This document shows, piece by piece, positions 28,065-36,356 of a DNA stretch of 56,516 nt (the first letter of the stretch is position 1; each line of letters begins with the position of its first letter). The notes below the pieces were generated by a model that worked only from the letters and a program-made list of their open reading frames with translations, was not told the DNA's origin and ran no database searches. The translations under genes were made by a program, and so were the position numbers. The stretch comes from JAWKUK01 sp041398605. GTDB taxonomy: Bacteria > Planctomycetota > UBA1135 > GCA-002686595. The DNA lies in NCBI GenBank assembly GCA_041398605.1, contig JAWKUK010000032.1, positions 1 through 56,516 on the forward strand, written 5' to 3'.

Positions 28065-28526
28065 TTACGGCCCCGGTTCGGAGAGGACGAAGGTCACCGG
28101 GCCGTCGTTGACGAGGGCGACCTCCATCGCGGCCCCGAAGCGACCGGTGGCGATTGGGAGCCCCATTGCCGCGAGGTGCGTCGCAAAATGCGCGCAGAGC
28201 GGCTCTGCGACCTCTGGCCGCGCCGCCTGGTCGAACGAGGGGCGCCGCCCCTTGCGCCCATCCGCGGCCAGCGTGAACTGGCTGATCACGAGCGCGCGCA
28301 CGTCCGCGCCCTCCGCGCGCGCGTCGAGCGCGGACTGGTCCATGCTCCGGTCGCCGCGCGGGAAGAACCTGAACTGGGCGACGCGCGCGGCGAGGCGCTC
28401 GGCGTCGCGTGGCCCGTCCCCGGCGAGCACGCACACGAGGAGGACCATGCCGCGCTCGATCGCGCCCACGACCTCGCCCGCCACCCGCACCTCGGCGGAG
28501 CGCACCCGCTGGACCACCACCCTCAT
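28065..28526 (-). CDS. dtd: D-aminoacyl-tRNA deacylase
   Basis: 153 residues starting MRVVVQRV, as in the family. Dtd removes D-amino acids and glycine mischarged on tRNAs. Family motifs are present: SQFTLAADGRKGRRPSF and VNDGPVTFVLSEPGP. Its start overlaps the stop of the upstream TPR lipoprotein gene (ATGA), so the two are probably translationally coupled. Confidence 0.95.
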   Translation of the reverse strand: MRVVVQRVRSAEVRVAGEVVGAIERGMVLLVCVLAGDGPRDAERLAARVAQFRFFPRGDRSMDQSALDARAEGADVRALVISQFTLAADGRKGRRPSFDQAARPEVAEPLCAHFATHLAAMGLPIATGRFGAAMEVALVNDGPVTFVLSEPGP

Positions 28527-29947
28527 CGCACGCGATCTCCGCTCGGCAAGGTCGGCGTCGCCCGCGCGCGGTCGTCCTCGGCGAGCGCGTCGGCCTGAAC
28601 CCGGCGCTCGAGCCGCACCCGCGCGCGCATCGTCTGGACCAGGTCGGCGAGGTCGCTCGCGGACTCGCGCTCGGCGATGGCGCGCCAGAGCTCCTCGGCG
28701 CCCGCGGGGTCGTCTTGGAAGCGCTCGAGCAGGAGCGCGCGTTGCACGAGCGGCAGCACGGAGCCTGGCTCCGCGCCCTCGGCGCGCCGGATCGCCGCGA
28801 GCGAGCGCTCCAGCTCGTCGCGCTCTTGTTCCGCGACGGCGAGGAGGGCGAGGCGTCGCCCGCGCCCGATGGGCTCACCTTCGAGCTCGATCAGGGCATC
28901 GCGTGCGCGCTCGGCGCGGCCGTCGAGGAGGAGCAAGAGCGCATGGTCGAGGAGTCCGTCGACGCGCTGGGCATGGGGCACGCGCGGGTCATCCTCGGAC
29001 GCGACGAGCCACGCGTCGAGCGCGGCCAGCGCCGGCTGCCGCTGACCCTCTTCGGCCAGCATCCAGGCGCGTAAGCGGCGCGCCCGCAAGAACCCTGGCT
29101 CGAGCTCACGCGCCGCGTCGAGCGCCGCGCGCGCGAGGCTCCAGCGGTCTGCGAGCCCTTCGCTGCGGATCAGCGCGTGCGCGCGCGCGTAGTGCGCCCA
29201 CGCGCAGCGCGGATCGAGCGAGAGCGCGGTATCCAGCGCTTGAAGCGCCGCTTCGGGCGTGGCCGCGAGCCGCGCGGCGAGGACCCAGTTGCTGGCGCTT
29301 GGCGCCGCGCGCGCGCGGTCTTCGTATTCGCGTCGCAGGGCATCCGACGGGTCCGAGGCGCGAGCGCAGCGCTCGACACGCGTCTCGGGCGGGGGCTCCG
29401 ATGGGGTCGCCAGAGAGGGCCGCGTTGGTGACCCAGAAGGGGGTCCAGCCGACGGCGCGCGCGGGTCGGCCAAGGCGCTCGACGGTCCCGCTGCTCCGTC
29501 GCTTGGGCGTCGCACAGGGCGTGACGTGTCGATGACCCGCGCGCCGCGGGCCATGACGGCCAGGAGGTCGAGCTCGACGTCTTGCAGCCACGCGCCGGCT
29601 TCGATGTTGCCTGGGTCCTCGAGGCAGAGCGCTTCGAGCTCGCGCCGCGCGCCATCGAGGTCACCCGCGGCGATCTGTGCGCGTGCGGCTGCGAAGGCGA
29701 TGCGCGCCTTGGGGCCGAACGTCCCGCCGCGCTGGTCCCAATTGGCCTCGAACGTCTCGCTCGGTCCGCCGCACGCGGCGACCAAGAGGGCCGCGCAGGC
29801 GACCGCAGCGACGCGCGCACCCCAGCGGCCGTGTTTGCGCGGTCCCGCGCGCCTGCCCACTCGCGTGAGCGCTCCAAACGAGCCTGTCGCCCCGCGCTCG
29901 AGCGGGGCGGACTCGGGCGTCGTCTGGCGCTCTGCCTTCGGTCTCAC
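28523..29947 (-). CDS. TPR-like lipoprotein of unknown function
   Basis: 474 residues. After a basic N-terminus comes a lipoprotein signal (AAVACAALLVAACGG, lipobox LVAAC). The mature part is Ala/Arg/Glu-rich with repeated helix pairs resembling tetratricopeptide repeats, for example LDGARRELEALCLEDPGN, PEAALQALDTALSLDPRC and QPALAALDAWLVASEDDP. Such proteins are usually scaffolds. A long start is used; a downstream start closer to the signal is possible. Its upstream neighbour, another lipoprotein, overlaps it by four bases, so lipoprotein-lipoprotein-dtd may form one operon. Confidence 0.75.
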   Translation of the reverse strand: MRPKAERQTTPESAPLERGATGSFGALTRVGRRAGPRKHGRWGARVAAVACAALLVAACGGPSETFEANWDQRGGTFGPKARIAFAAARAQIAAGDLDGARRELEALCLEDPGNIEAGAWLQDVELDLLAVMARGARVIDTSRPVRRPSDGAAGPSSALADPRAPSAGPPSGSPTRPSLATPSEPPPETRVERCARASDPSDALRREYEDRARAAPSASNWVLAARLAATPEAALQALDTALSLDPRCAWAHYARAHALIRSEGLADRWSLARAALDAARELEPGFLRARRLRAWMLAEEGQRQPALAALDAWLVASEDDPRVPHAQRVDGLLDHALLLLLDGRAERARDALIELEGEPIGRGRRLALLAVAEQERDELERSLAAIRRAEGAEPGSVLPLVQRALLLERFQDDPAGAEELWRAIAERESASDLADLVQTMRARVRLERRVQADALAEDDRARATPTLPSGDRVR

Positions 29948-30618
29948 TCCTCGATGGTACCGGCCCAGCGCAGCGTTTCGCCGTACTCCTCGGCGCCGAG
30001 CGGGTCGCGGTAGCTCGCGTCGCCGGTCGCGACGACGGTGACGTCGCGCGCCCCGAGGTGTTCGACGATGGTCACGCGCTGGAACGCGGCGAACTGCCAG
30101 TTGTCCAGCTGCGCGCGGATCTCCGGGACATCCGCGGAGAGCCGCGTGGTGACTTGGACGAGCGCGCCCCCTTCGTGCGTCACGACGCGGTCGTAGAACG
30201 CGTCATCGGAGCTCACGACGACGTGCTCCAGGAGGCCGTCCGGGCCCTCGATGCGGATATGGTCGGCGACGACGACGGCGCTCGCCTCGAAGGCCTTGGT
30301 CCACGCCGTTGGGCCGAGCGAGCGGGGCTCGGCGCCCCCTGCCGAAGCGGGGATCGCGGCGCTCCCCTGCGGCGCCGGGGCGCCCGGATCCGAGCGGTCC
30401 GCGCCCTGGCGCCCTGCTCCCTCGAGGCGCGACGCGCCGGCGGTGGGCGGGCTGGCGCAGGCCGTGAGGCCCAGGGTGGCGAGGAGGCCAACGAGGACCA
30501 CGGGGCCCAATGGGCGCACGGAGCGCACAGGGTCTAGGACGCTCATCGCGGCGCAGGGGGCCAGCAGCGCGCGGAGGGTGGCGAACGGGGACGGGATGCG
30601 GCGCGGGGTTGCGGTCAT
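29944..30618 (-). CDS. small lipoprotein of unknown function
   Basis: 224 residues from ATG 30618, preceded by a purine-rich GAGGAG ribosome-binding site eight bases upstream, which decides the start over the long Arg-rich upstream frame. A signal with lipobox (LLATLGLTAC) is followed by a low-complexity stretch. A C-terminal beta-rich domain of about 130 residues contains AFEASAVVVADHIRIEGPDG, repeated VVV/VTT strands and a final DPLGAEEYGETLRWAG. The strands and the phrase about a modified base-like DHIRIEG resemble LptA/OstA-like repeats only loosely, so no function is claimed. Confidence 0.7.
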   Translation of the reverse strand: MTATPRRIPSPFATLRALLAPCAAMSVLDPVRSVRPLGPVVLVGLLATLGLTACASPPTAGASRLEGAGRQGADRSDPGAPAPQGSAAIPASAGGAEPRSLGPTAWTKAFEASAVVVADHIRIEGPDGLLEHVVVSSDDAFYDRVVTHEGGALVQVTTRLSADVPEIRAQLDNWQFAAFQRVTIVEHLGARDVTVVATGDASYRDPLGAEEYGETLRWAGTIEE

Positions 30619-30743
30619 GGTGGGCTCCTCGGGGATGGCGTCCGGCGCAATGAAGGGGCGGTCGACGGGGACGCCCCCGGGGAGCCTCATCGGCCAGATC
30701 CGGCCCGAGGTGGAGCGCTTCGCGCTCGGGCGGGGGCGCGCGC

Positions 30744-31727
30744 TCACCGCAGCCCGCACGCGGCGAGCGCGCGGTCGCGCACGCTCGACGCCCGCTCGCG
30801 CGCGCGGCGCGCGCCCGCCGCGAGGACCCGGTCGAGCTCGGCTGGGTCCGCCAAGAGCTCCTTGCGCTGCGCGCGCGCGGCGGCGAAGGTCGCGTCGAAC
30901 CCCTCGATCAGGCGCGCCTTCAAGTGTCCGTAGCCCGGCGCGTCCGGTCCGCCGACCCGCACGCGCTCGCGCCACGTGGCGAGCTCCTCAGCGTCCAGGA
31001 ACAGCTCGAGGAACTCCAAGAGCAACACGCCATCCGGGTCTTTCGGCGCGGCCGGCTCGCGGCTGTCCGTGACGATGCTGTTGATCGCCTTCTTGAGCGC
31101 CTTGCCCTCCTCGAAGATCCAGATGCCGTTGTGGTACGACTTGCTCATCTTCTGGCCGTCCACGCCGGGCACCTTCGCCATGCGCTCCGCCGCCGGGATC
31201 CGAGCTTCCGGGCGTACGAACACCTCTCCGTAGAGCGCGTTGAAGGACTGAGCCATGTCCTGCGCCATCTCGAGGTGCTGTACCTGGTCCTTGCCGACCG
31301 GCACGAGGGTCGAGTCGTAGGCCAAGATGTCCGCGGCCATCAGGATCGGGTAGGTGAACAGCCCGACGTTGGGTTTGATCCCCTTGGCGACCTTGTCCTT
31401 GTAGGAATGGGCGCGCTCCAGGAGCCCCATGCCTGTCACGGTCGAGAGGAGCCACGTCAGCTCCGTGACCTCGGGGACGTCGCTCTGGCGGAAGAACGCG
31501 GAGCGCGCCGGGTCGAGGCCGAGCGCGATGTACGTCGCGGCGATCTCTCGCACGCTCGCCCGCAGCTCGTCCGGCTTCGTGACCGAGGTCAGCGCGTGGT
31601 AATCAGCGATGAAGTAGAAGCGCTCAGCGGCCTCCTCCTGCAGCGCGAGGTGCTGCCGGATCGCGCCGAAGTAGTTGCCGAGGTGGGGGAGCCCAGTGGG
31701 CTGGATGCCGGAGAGAATCGTCGCCAT
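30744..31727 (-). CDS. trpS: tryptophanyl-tRNA synthetase
   Basis: 327 residues starting MATILSGIQPTGLPHLGN. It charges tRNA-Trp. The class I HIGH-type signature (PTGLPHLGNYFGA) and KMSKS (GQKMSKSYHN) are present, with the family segments HALTS, ADILAYDSTLVPVGKDQVQH and DSREPA. The chosen ATG places the signature at the usual distance; an upstream ATG at 31766 adds 13 unlikely residues. Confidence 0.96.
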   Translation of the reverse strand: MATILSGIQPTGLPHLGNYFGAIRQHLALQEEAAERFYFIADYHALTSVTKPDELRASVREIAATYIALGLDPARSAFFRQSDVPEVTELTWLLSTVTGMGLLERAHSYKDKVAKGIKPNVGLFTYPILMAADILAYDSTLVPVGKDQVQHLEMAQDMAQSFNALYGEVFVRPEARIPAAERMAKVPGVDGQKMSKSYHNGIWIFEEGKALKKAINSIVTDSREPAAPKDPDGVLLLEFLELFLDAEELATWRERVRVGGPDAPGYGHLKARLIEGFDATFAAARAQRKELLADPAELDRVLAAGARRARERASSVRDRALAACGLR

Positions 31728-31822
31728 GGAGCGCGCCAGGGAACCCCCGGCGGCGGCCGCGGTCAAGGAAAGGTCGGCGGGATCACTTGATCCCGGAGGG
31801 GCACCTCGGGGATCCTCAGGGG

Positions 31823-33472
31823 ATGGCCGCCGGTCTCCCCCTTGCCCGCTCCCCGTTCGGCGGGCTGCGGGCCTTCGCTGCAGCGTCTGTCCTCGGACTC
31901 GCGGCCTGCGCGGACCTCGGCCAGGAGACCAACCTGGCGCCCTTGATCTCGCGCCACTCCGCAGCCGGCGGCGACGTCGAGATCGAAGCTCTGGGCGGCA
32001 TGGTGCTCTCGCGCCGCGATGCGCTGACGGGCGAGCGCAACTACTGGGCGGTGCGCCCCCTCATCTCGAATCGCACCGAGCCCGACGGGGACCGCTTCGC
32101 TTGGTTCCTGCCGCCCCTGGGCTTCGTCAAGGACGATTTGGCCCAGCGCACCTCTGTGGGCCAGCTGCTGCCGCTCGCGCGCTACGCCGAGCGCGAGCTC
32201 GACTCGGGCTTCGTCGAATGGTCGCTGCTCGTGCTGCCCGGCGTGTACTGGGCCGAGAAGGAAGACGGTCGCATCCAGCGGGCCATCTTCCCCCTGGGGG
32301 GCTACGTCGAGCGCTTCTTCAGCTTCGACCGCGCCGCGTTCGTGCTGTTCCCGTTGTGGCTGCGGACGGAGCGCCACGGGCGTACGACCGACCACTTCTT
32401 GTTCCCGTTTTTCTCGTGGGCGCGCGGAGCGGGCGGCCATGCCTGGCGGGCTTGGCCGGTCGCGGGCGACAACTCCTGGGACGGGCGCTTCGTGCGGCGC
32501 TTCTTCCTGTGGCCCTTCTTCCACTTGCAGGAGAACGGCCTCAATCGACCGCCGTCCGAGCGGCAGCACGCGTGGCTCGTCTGGCCGCTCATCGGGCGCG
32601 CGACGCGCGGGGAGGCCTCCGCCACGACCGTCCTGTGGCCGTTCTTCGGCTACACGCGCGACCCCAAGACCGGCTTCTGGGCGTGGGACGGCCCATGGCC
32701 GCTCGTTGTCTTCCAGGGCGGCGATCCGGAGCGCGCGCGGCGTGAGCGGGTCTGGCCGTTCTATTCGCGTTACGAAGGAGACGGCCTGGTCCAGTACTGG
32801 CACCCCTGGCCGATCATCCAGCGGCGGCACGAGACGTACTCGGACGGAGAGAAGTCGGTCTTCTCCGTGCTGCCCTTCTGGCGCTCCTACGAGCGGCGCT
32901 ATGACGCGGCAGCGGGCGAGCGCGGCGTCGCGGATCAGCGCGGCGGCGTCGAGCGCTGGCGCAAGCTCTGGCCCCTCTTTCGTTACCGTTCCGGCCCGGA
33001 AGGTGGTCACGCCGCGTTCCCCGACCCGAATCCGTTCCAGGAACTCGACTTCTTGGACGAACACTACGCCTGGCTCTGGGAGCTCTATTCTCGCACGACG
33101 ACCGTGGACACCCTGCGCACCCGTTCTTGGCTCGGCCTCTGGCGGCGCGAGCGCGACCGCGACGAGGACCGACGCTCCCTGAGCGTCCTCTGGTCCGCGC
33201 GGGACTACACCCGCGCTGGACGCCGGGTGCATGAGCGGTCCTGGCTCTTCGGGCTCTTGCGCTATCGCACGACCGAGGGCGAAGGGGCGCGCCTCCTCGC
33301 GCCCGCGTTCCCTGGCCCCGGGTGGCCGCTCCAGCGGGTGCCGACCTCGATCGTCCCGAGCGCCGCTGCGCCGGGCGCGCTCCCGCCCCGCGCTCCCGAG
33401 CCGCTGCCGTCCGATCCGGCGACGTCTGGGTCGAGCTGGTTCGGCTCGCTGCTCGGAGGAGAGGGAGCATGA
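31823..33472 (+). CDS. WPF-repeat lipoprotein at head of Mla-type operon
   Basis: About 549 residues from ATG 31823. A lipoprotein signal (ASVLGLAAC) leads into a mature protein dominated by aromatic repeats: FPLWLRTE, FPFFSWARG, LWPFFHLQ, VWPLIGRA, LWPFFGYTRDP, VWPFYSRY, LWPLFRYRSG. These are spaced about 30-50 residues apart, with charged turns between, which fits repeated amphipathic beta strands. I recognise no named family. The stop overlaps the mlaE start (ATGA), so it is translationally coupled to the lipid transport genes, suggesting it is the outer-membrane or periplasm-facing partner. This role is inference from context. Confidence 0.8.
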   Translation: MAAGLPLARSPFGGLRAFAAASVLGLAACADLGQETNLAPLISRHSAAGGDVEIEALGGMVLSRRDALTGERNYWAVRPLISNRTEPDGDRFAWFLPPLGFVKDDLAQRTSVGQLLPLARYAERELDSGFVEWSLLVLPGVYWAEKEDGRIQRAIFPLGGYVERFFSFDRAAFVLFPLWLRTERHGRTTDHFLFPFFSWARGAGGHAWRAWPVAGDNSWDGRFVRRFFLWPFFHLQENGLNRPPSERQHAWLVWPLIGRATRGEASATTVLWPFFGYTRDPKTGFWAWDGPWPLVVFQGGDPERARRERVWPFYSRYEGDGLVQYWHPWPIIQRRHETYSDGEKSVFSVLPFWRSYERRYDAAAGERGVADQRGGVERWRKLWPLFRYRSGPEGGHAAFPDPNPFQELDFLDEHYAWLWELYSRTTTVDTLRTRSWLGLWRRERDRDEDRRSLSVLWSARDYTRAGRRVHERSWLFGLLRYRTTEGEGARLLAPAFPGPGWPLQRVPTSIVPSAAAPGALPPRAPEPLPSDPATSGSSWFGSLLGGEGA

Positions 33473-34335
33473 TGCTGCTCGCGACCATGACAGGGCTGGA
33501 GCTCTGGGCCAACCTGTGGCCCTTCCTCTTCGCGGCGGCGTGCGGCTACCTGCTGTTGCAGATGGCGCTCTTCCGTGAGACGGTCGCGTCCATCGGCGTG
33601 CGGCTCGAGCTCGCGGTGCAGGTCGCGGCGCGCACCTTGCACTTGCCCAAGCGTCGGCGCTGGTTCATGGAGCAGCTCTATCGCGTCGGCATCATGAACC
33701 TGCACGTGGTGCTGCTCGTCGGGCTCTTCATCGGCATGATCCTTTGCCTGCAGACGGGCATCGAGCTCTCGAAGTACGGCCAGCAGGACCAGATCGGCCC
33801 CATCGTCGCTGCCAGCATGGCGCGCGAGATGGGGCCGTTCATCACCGCGATCATCCTCGCCGCGACCACGGGCAGCGCGCTCGCGGCCGAGCTCGGCACG
33901 ATGTCGGTCTCGGATGAGCTCGCAGCGCTCGAGGTCATGTCCGTCGACCGCACCTCGTTCCTGGTCGTGCCGCGGGTCGCTGCATTGATGGTGATGTGCC
34001 CGATGCTGACGGTCGTATGTGATTCGATCGGCATCCTCGGCGGCGGGCTCGTCGCGACGTCGCAGCTCAACGTCGGCTGGTCGCAGTACATCGAGTCGGC
34101 GTACGAGATGTTGCAGACGAAGGGCGGGGTCATCCCCGTGCCGATGGACGTCTACGCTGGCCTCCTGAAGGCGATCGTCTTCGGCGGCATCATCGGCGTG
34201 ATCTCGTGTGCATCGGGCCTCGAGGCGCGCGGCGGCGCGCTCGGCGTCGGGCGCTCGACGAGCCGCGCCGTGCGCGACTCGATCATCGCGATCATCATCT
34301 CCAACTACTTCATGACGTGGGCGCTCTACCGGTGA
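33469..34335 (+). CDS. mlaE: MlaE-type ABC transporter permease
   Basis: 288 residues from ATG 33469, preceded by a GGAGGAGAGGGAG ribosome-binding site; ATG at 33472 is an alternative. It is the permease of an Mla/MCE phospholipid transporter in the inner membrane. Family features are MNLHVVLLVGLFIGMILCLQ, LAATTGSALAAELGTM and SDELAALEVM, plus the C-terminal VFGGIIGVISCASGLEARGG. About five membrane segments. Start overlaps the upstream lipoprotein stop and the stop overlaps the mlaF start (GTGA). Confidence 0.93.
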   Translation: MMLLATMTGLELWANLWPFLFAAACGYLLLQMALFRETVASIGVRLELAVQVAARTLHLPKRRRWFMEQLYRVGIMNLHVVLLVGLFIGMILCLQTGIELSKYGQQDQIGPIVAASMAREMGPFITAIILAATTGSALAAELGTMSVSDELAALEVMSVDRTSFLVVPRVAALMVMCPMLTVVCDSIGILGGGLVATSQLNVGWSQYIESAYEMLQTKGGVIPVPMDVYAGLLKAIVFGGIIGVISCASGLEARGGALGVGRSTSRAVRDSIIAIIISNYFMTWALYR

Positions 34336-35132
34336 CACGACCCGCCGCAACACCGGAGCCCCGCGCCGACGACGTCGTCGTGCGCGTGACTGACGTCCAC
34401 AAGGCGTTCGGCGCGCAGAAGGTGCTGCGCGGCATCTCGTTCGAGGTGCGGCGCGGGCGCTGCCTCGGGATCATGGGCGGCTCGGGAACGGGCAAGTCCG
34501 TGCTCCTGCGGCACGTCATCGGCTTGATGAAGCCGGACCGCGGCAGCGTCGAGGTCATGGGCCGCGACGTCGCGTCGCTCACGGGCCTCGAGCTCGCCGA
34601 GATGCGCCGCCACATGGGCTACGTGTTCCAAGAAGGGGCGCTCGTCGCTTGGCTGACCATCGCCGAGAACCTCGCGCTGCCGCTCAAGGAGAACACGAAG
34701 CTCAAGGACGCCGAGATCGCGGACCTCGTCGCCGAGAAGCTCGCGCTCGTGCACATCCCGGACGCGGGGGCGAAGCTGCCGTCGCAGATCTCGGGCGGCA
34801 TGAAGAAGCGCGTCGGCATCGCCCGCGCGCTGATCACCGACCCCGACGTCATCCTCTACGACGAGCCAAACGCCGGCCTCGACCCGGAGATCTCGCGCGC
34901 GATCAATGACTTGATGCGCGAGGTCTCGGACCACATGGGGACCACCGCGCTTGTCGTCGAGCACCGCATCGAGTGCATCGAGACGGTGTGTGACGAGGTC
35001 GTGTTCCTGAACGCCGGCGAGGTCCTCGTCCAAGCCCCGATCGAAGAGTTCTTTCAATCCGACAACCCGAGGCTCGTCGAGTTCCTCGGCCCGGACAGCC
35101 TCGCGCCTCGGCGCGCCAACAAGAAGTCATGA
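34332..35132 (+). CDS. mlaF: MlaF-type ABC transporter ATPase
   Basis: 266 residues from GTG 34332. Walker A GGSGTGKSVLLR, Q-loop region YVFQEGALVAWLTIAENLAL, signature SGGMKKRVGIARAL, Walker B VILYDEPNAGLDP and switch His in VVEHRIEC are all present. The combination fits MlaF more than a general importer ATPase. DEPN in place of the usual DEPT is minor. Together with the permease it powers lipid movement between membranes. Confidence 0.94.
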   Translation: MTRPAATPEPRADDVVVRVTDVHKAFGAQKVLRGISFEVRRGRCLGIMGGSGTGKSVLLRHVIGLMKPDRGSVEVMGRDVASLTGLELAEMRRHMGYVFQEGALVAWLTIAENLALPLKENTKLKDAEIADLVAEKLALVHIPDAGAKLPSQISGGMKKRVGIARALITDPDVILYDEPNAGLDPEISRAINDLMREVSDHMGTTALVVEHRIECIETVCDEVVFLNAGEVLVQAPIEEFFQSDNPRLVEFLGPDSLAPRRANKKS

Positions 35133-36334
35133 ACGCGCGCCGCCACCTGGCCCTAGGCCTCTTCTTCCTCGTCGTCGTCGGGGTCTTGGGCTACTACACG
35201 CTGTTCAAGACGGACGTCTCGTTCTTCGGTGAACGGACGCGCATCACGGCCTACACAGAGAACGCCGGCGGGCTGCGCAAGGGCGCCCCCGTGCTGTACG
35301 CCGGCGTCCGTTGGGGCCAGGTTGAAGCCGTGATGCCCGACGTCGATCGGCCGCGCGACAAGCGCGTCCTGATCGAGATCTCGCTCGACAACCCGATCCG
35401 GCTCTTCGAGGACCACACTGCGGTGATCGAGGCCTCGTCGGTGCTCGGCGGCGTACAGCTCGCGCTCGATCCCGGCTCGCCGGGGCGAGCTGAGGTCGAC
35501 ATGACCCAGCCGCTCAGCGTCGGTCGCACGCCGGACGTGCTCGCTTCGCTCGGGAGCGTCGTCGAAGAGAACCGCGAAGCCTTGAAGCGCGCGATCAGCG
35601 GGGTCGACAACGTCGTCGCGAGCTTGCAGACCGGGAACGCGGTCATTGCGCGCCTCATCAACGATGAGGTCCTCGGGCAAGACCTCGCCAACGCGGTGAA
35701 GTCCATCTCGGGCACGTTCGACAACACCCAAGCCCTCACGGACGAGCTGCGCGGCGGGCGCGGCGCGCTGGGGCGATTGATCTACGACCCCGAGGTCTAC
35801 GACGATATCCGCGCGATCACAGACGGCGTGAAAGGGTTCGTCACGGATGCGCGGAGCTTCATCAGCGACGCGCGCTCGGGCAGCGGGATCATCGCGATGC
35901 TGCTGAACGACGGCGAAGCCACGACGGACGTGCGCAGCGCGCTGAGCTCCGTGCGCTCGATCGTCGACAAGGTCGATCGCGGCGACGGCACGCTCGCCAA
36001 GTTGCTCAACGACTCGGCGATCGCCGACAGCTTGCAGTCCACCGCGGAGACGATCACGGACTTCGTCAAGGGCATCCGAGAGGGCGATGGCACGATCGCC
36101 AAGCTCTTCAACGACGGGCGTCTCTACGACAACATCCGGGCGTTCAGCGACGATCTGCTCGATGTCTCGAGCGCGATCCGCAACCAGCGGGGGACGATCG
36201 GGCGCCTCATCTACGACGACGCGGTGATTCGCCAGCTCGAGCAGGTCTTCGCGACGTTGCAGGGCAGCCTCGAAGAAGCGCGCGAGGCCGCGCCGGTCTC
36301 CACCTTCCTTAGCACGCTCTTCCTCGGGTTCTGA
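35129..36334 (+). CDS. mlaD: MCE-domain (MlaD-type) lipid transport protein with repeat tail
   Basis: 401 residues. One N-terminal membrane helix (LALGLFFLVVVGVLGYYTL) anchors a periplasmic MCE domain (about 35-115) with AYTENAGGLRKGAPVLYAGV and GVQLALDPG. The remainder is an alpha-helical tail made of six repeats of about 38 residues, each holding a motif like GxGTIAKLFNDGxLYDN (for example GRGALGRLIYDPEVYDD, GDGTLAKLLNDSAIADS, QRGTIGRLIYDDAVIRQ). MlaD binds lipid in hexameric rings; the long tail may form a periplasm-spanning needle, which is inference. The start overlaps the mlaF stop (ATGA). Confidence 0.92.
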   Translation: MNARRHLALGLFFLVVVGVLGYYTLFKTDVSFFGERTRITAYTENAGGLRKGAPVLYAGVRWGQVEAVMPDVDRPRDKRVLIEISLDNPIRLFEDHTAVIEASSVLGGVQLALDPGSPGRAEVDMTQPLSVGRTPDVLASLGSVVEENREALKRAISGVDNVVASLQTGNAVIARLINDEVLGQDLANAVKSISGTFDNTQALTDELRGGRGALGRLIYDPEVYDDIRAITDGVKGFVTDARSFISDARSGSGIIAMLLNDGEATTDVRSALSSVRSIVDKVDRGDGTLAKLLNDSAIADSLQSTAETITDFVKGIREGDGTIAKLFNDGRLYDNIRAFSDDLLDVSSAIRNQRGTIGRLIYDDAVIRQLEQVFATLQGSLEEAREAAPVSTFLSTLFLGF

Positions 36335-36356
36335 TCCGCGATGCGGCAGCCGCGGC

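Noticed and set aside
30620..30975. Long upstream start of the small lipoprotein
   Set aside because: The extension is Arg/Ala-rich, overlaps trpS and would bury the lipoprotein signal; a good ribosome-binding site precedes ATG 30618.
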